Shown here: positions 59,920 to 64,000 of the stretch, piece after piece
Position numbering within the stretch: position 1 is the stretch's first letter
Layout: each line of letters begins with the position of its first letter
Source of the DNA: Eleginops maclovinus
Lineage: Eukaryota > Chordata > Actinopteri > Perciformes > Eleginopidae
Reading direction: 5' to 3'
DNA: 64,000 nucleotides
Assembly (NCBI RefSeq): GCF_036324505.1
Contig: NC_086366.1
Coordinates: 4,724,427-4,788,426, forward strand
Program-made: the position numbers and the translations under genes
Notes under the pieces: generated by a model
What the model was told of the DNA's origin: nothing
The model's database searches: none
What the model saw: the letters and a program-made list of their open reading frames with translations, nothing else

Positions 59920-61990
59920 TCATCACAACCTCATGATTCAACCAATGGTGAGTGATAATACTTTTGGAAAAGGCTTTATATGACCTTCAAATTTGACTCT
60001 TTAATTAACCCAGGGGCTTACTTGGGGTGTTGTGTATGTGGATATGAATCATACAAGATAACCGTTTAATTAATTTCCCTTTTGAATCAGTTAATATTTC
60101 TGAAGTTCAGAAACTGATGCTGTCTTTTAAATAAAACTGAATCTTTACTTAATATTTTGACACTATGGAAACGTGTTGGTTACAGTCTCAACAGGCAGCC
60201 ACTCTCTGACAGATAAGAGCCAAAACAACACAATACTTGAGGGCTATTATATTGCATATTGATGTATAATGCATGTGGCTGACTGGGAGAGAACAGAATT
60301 TGAATCCCCAGAAATAAGGATGACGATATAAATGGCAATAGCTTCATGATACTTCTGTTTTGCATAAATATCCTCAGTTGTTAATTAAGAACGTCCCTGA
60401 TTATGCTTAATTGAGTTAAATCTGAACACTTTGACAGGACTGCATCAGGGAGTAGAGGTTGCTTTAATTGATTCCTTGAAATATTGATAGGAAGTAAAAG
60501 CTGATGAAGAACAGGAAGTCAGGTTATAGTCTCCATGGTGCATACAACTCTAGCTCTTGTTTGCAATACACAGGAACACACACACTTTATATTATCAAAG
60601 CTAATGCACAGTCTAGTGTCTATATAAAAGGAGAGTTTGAGACTTCCATTTGCTAATGCTGAGATGTCAGCTTTTCTCAGGTTTTAAAAACTTTTTCAAC
60701 AAAAAAGTCTCAATTTTAAAAACTTTTTCAACAAAAAAGTCTAAATTTTAAAAACTTTTTTCTCAGATTTTTTGACTTTTTTCTCAGTTTTCTTACGTTT
60801 ATCTCAGTTTCTGTATGTTGTTGTGACTTTTTTCCAGAATTGCTATAATATATTTAGACAATATTAATTTAGACCTTTTTTTTAATATTCCTTCTTTTCA
60901 ATTTTTTTGTAACTTTTTTCTCAGATTTTTTTTATCTTTGTTTTCACTTTTTTTTTGTCATTTATATTTTTCATTTCTTTGTTTTTGACATGCATCAGTG
61001 TTTGTTTAGTATTAGTATGAAAGTCTCTAACTTTGGTACATTCAGGATACTATAAATGCATCCCAGTCAAACCCAATTTTCTGCAATCAGGACTTTTCTC
61101 CAACGAGCTTAACTGGAAACTGAACGAAAAAAGGGGCAGCAGGCAATTTTGAAAATGCTTGGTCGTGGGCCTAAAGAAAACAGAAGTGTGCATGCTCTAC
61201 TACGGGCCCATTTGCAGGAAGATCACTAACAGATATAAGCATGTACTCGAGAGTCAGGTCAATTTGGTTTCATGCACCACTGAGAAACTTCCATGGTAAT
61301 AAATAGTTACATCCTGTGTCTTGAATGTATGGAGACATAGTTGACCTCCCCATGAGGTTACCTCTGTATCATAATAACAGCCACAAGCATGACTCGACAT
61401 ATTTGAAGTCTTGCAAGTTGACGAATTTCAAGTGCAACAAAGGTGTCCCCCTTTTGCCTCTGCAATGCAAACTATATTTAGTTTGGGGTCTTCCACAGTT
61501 ATGAGGATGGCACCTTAGTCCGACTTATTTTTTTCTAGACCCACACTTGCAAATGTGCCAAGCGAAAACTGAAAGCACTAGAGCCGAACGATATTCTGTC
61601 ACACATAGAAGTTGTGTGTTTTAAAACCAAAGCAGCATAAGATCTCAGAGTTGTGGCGAGTGTGAATGCAAAGTTAAACATGTGTTTCAACAGAATCACG
61701 CAGCTGTGCTCCGGCATTAAGATTTTTTTGAGTCGGTTTATCAAACTAAGGCGAGAACAGTGGAGCAAGCAAGTTTTGAAAGGTTTGAAGTGGAGACGCG
61801 TGGGAATGAGGGAGATGAAGAAACACTTTTTATAAAAGAAAGCGCTTTAGACTGAGAGCAGAAGGGGCTTCACGAGCTAAAAGAAAGATATTTTTTAAAG
61901 CAGGAAAAATATAGGGGCTAGTTAATTTAAACCGGCCTGTTCTGTAGTGCTGGAAAGGCATAAGAACTGATGCAAGGCCTTGTAACGTTG
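59920..61990. other. No gene seen
   Basis: T-rich and A-rich tracts at 60670-60990, including the small tandem repeat at 60683. No gene. Confidence 0.4.
60683..60763. repeat. 32-bp tandem repeat, about 2.5 units
   Basis: tttaaaaactttttcaacaa followed by aaaagtctcaat repeated twice, then tttaaaaacttttt. Confidence 0.9.
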
Positions 61991-61991
61991 G

Positions 61992-62130
<139 letters not shown>

Positions 62131-62363
62131 CCATATACATGCACTTAATCCTACTCAAAAACCATGCTTAAATTATAAATTTGTGTCCAGCAAAACATCA
62201 AGCTTAAAGATCACATAAGGATAGCGGCCTTTACGACGGCCAATTATACATCTGTTGACAGCAGTACAGCCACACCCTACTGGCACCGTTAACCAATCAA
62301 TCCTTTCCCTGTTACACAAATGTTGACGATAACCCGTCACAAACAATGTGTTGCCAGGTGCTC

Positions 62364-62365
62364 AG

Positions 62366-62412
<47 letters not shown>
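62364..62412. repeat. (TG)n microsatellite
   Basis: TG tract with one TTTG interruption. Confidence 0.95.
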
Positions 62413-62414
<2 letters not shown>

Positions 62415-62648
62415 TAGCTCTCTGCAGGATTGTTGGGTTTGGTTCACTGGATTTAGTTTCTTTCCTCTTGATGTATCTCTGCAGCTTTCTCTGTGTCCTT
62501 AAAAGACCAGGAGGAGCAGCTTTCTCTCATCTTGAAAGCTGTGCATTCCCATGACTCACATTTTTTTAGGAAATTAGTTTTGAAAAATGCCTGAATTCAA
62601 CTTGGCAATTTTCATAATACCTTTCCAACTAAGCATATTGACTTCCCT

Positions 62649-63081
62649 TTAAACCCTATTATGCGTTTTGGGTTTTCCCTTTCCTGTGGTGGATTATAGA
62701 GGTTTTAGTGCATGTAAATGGTCTGCAAAGGTTAACATCCCTCTGTTCCCTCCAGAGGGAGTTTCTCTCCCACACACTCCCCCACGGCCTGAAACGCCTC
62801 CATTGGATTCCTTTGTTTTCTTTTGTTACATAATGACATCACTATGTAACACTTGCAATTCTATTGGCTAGCGCTCCAACACATTGTACGGGATAGGTTT
62901 AGGGTCGGGACATCTCTAAGCAGAGCAGACCTGGCTCTGGTTTCAGACAGAGGGTGAAAAGAGGTGCAGCATGAGAAACATAAAGAGTTTTTTGAACATT
63001 AAAGCATGGAGACATGTCCCAGGAGAGGCACTAAATACAAATACTACAAACCTAAAAATTAGCTTAATATGTCTTCTGAAA
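62649..63081 (-). mobile_element. TTAA MITE copy 6, internally deleted
   Basis: TTAA-ACCCTATTATGCG at the low end; the high end is decayed (taatatgtcttct). About 40 bases are missing around 62925 compared with copy 5. Otherwise the family words are all present. Confidence 0.75.
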
Positions 63082-64000
63082 AACGTCCCATAAGAATTCA
63101 TTAGATTATGTGAAATCAAAAGGCGAAAAATAAACCAAAACAAAACATCCTTTTATTATACCTTCAAATACTTTTTAAAAACATAGAAGTAGAGCGCAAG
63201 CCATATGGTTAATTTAGAATAACTGGTATATTTCAAAGTACTGAATCACAACAAGCAGTCAGACTGTGGGTGGTCGCCTGTTTACTAAAAGCTGGGGTTG
63301 AAAAGATCAAAACGGAGGAGAAAGAACTATGAAGGCAAATGTCACACAAAGTCTATGAAAAACCTACTCAAGCTAGAGATGTGTTGTAATAAACTCCACA
63401 AAGATATCCAAATGCCACGCTCTAATTATGGTATCAACATTATGCCTCGAACATCAAAGTGAGCTTTTCATTAAAAGACTTCACAATCGTGCCGTTTTCC
63501 CTGTCTCCTATTCAAGCATCCACTATTCAAAGACCTGTCATGTATTCCTTGCACTGCTGAAAAAGTTGGGGCATCCCTTAAAACTTTACTTGTGTTATTC
63601 CTGAACATTTTCTCATAAAACAAAGGCCACAATACCAGTGTTGGTACTTTGTTAGTGTCTACATACAGTTCCTTTCTTTCGGCACCCAACTTGTCCTCTG
63701 ATTTAGTGTTATTACAGTAATGTAGTCTTTTTATCTTCATTATACTAAATCAAAGCCAGTTGAGTTTTAAGTACATGCTAACGGCATCAGTAATGACACT
63801 GGGTTAAACCTTTCTTGCTCCTGACGCCCTAACTTGCACCACCTTGTCACAGTGTCAATCATTTCCGTGATTCATTTGACTAAAGTTTAATTCAAAGTCC
63901 TGAAAAGACAAGTCACGCTGTAAAGAAAAAGCTTTAAAAAAAAACTCCAATAATGTTGTTCCCATTCCATTAAATCATTTCAGCTCTCCTCAAGTTTATC
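63082..64000. other. No gene seen
   Basis: A/T-rich, no recognised feature up to the window edge. Confidence 0.4.

Overview
This window is vertebrate nuclear DNA, most likely from a percomorph-type teleost fish. The evidence is the intron-split genes with GT/AG splice sites, the teleost-style repeats (SINEs with tRNA-like heads, a Tc1-like transposon, families of small inverted-repeat transposons) and very many long (CA)n/(TG)n tracts. I cannot name the species. It is not bacterial or viral, and I see no operons, CRISPR arrays or phage genes.

Only two protein genes can be built with confidence, and they are paralogous neighbours on the minus strand. scn4b (voltage-gated sodium channel beta-4; five coding exons between 11943 and 2440, 232 codons) and scn2b (beta-2; four coding exons between 37461 and 25383, 215 codons) lie head to tail about 13.4 kb apart. 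Human chromosome 11q23 has the same neighbours, in the same order and orientation. Both encode a signal peptide, one extracellular V-type Ig domain, one transmembrane helix and a short cytoplasmic tail. Both keep the extra extracellular cysteine used to bond to the Nav alpha subunit. Every exon junction has a matching phase. The one flaw is in scn4b exon 3, where about 65 bases are displaced into another frame by two compensating single-base changes.

Layout: 1-2439, downstream of scn4b, mostly featureless. 2440-11943, scn4b, with a 335-bp intron 2 built almost entirely of complementary CA and TG tracts and a 7-kb intron 1 full of TTAA-flanked transposon copies. 11944-21221, intergenic, with a (CTG)12 upstream of scn4b, SINEs, decayed LTR pieces and a fold-back element. 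21222-23930, a complete but pol-less LTR element with a proline-rich gag-like ORF. 25383-37461, scn2b, holding a 1.3-kb minisatellite of 40-bp units, a dead Tc1-like transposon, SINEs and CA tracts. 37462-64000, no convincing protein gene: a 160-bp palindrome, a 1.75-kb TAG/TTG trinucleotide array with a 495-bp internal duplication, a four-copy decayed tandem repeat, a reverse-transcriptase relic, a tRNA-Gln(TTG), SINEs and further transposon copies.

The two genes work together in the sense that both products are auxiliary subunits disulfide-linked to the same class of pore-forming channel. I see no new biochemical system. The most notable observations concern how repeats sit against the splice sites of these genes and the anomalous scn4b exon 3.
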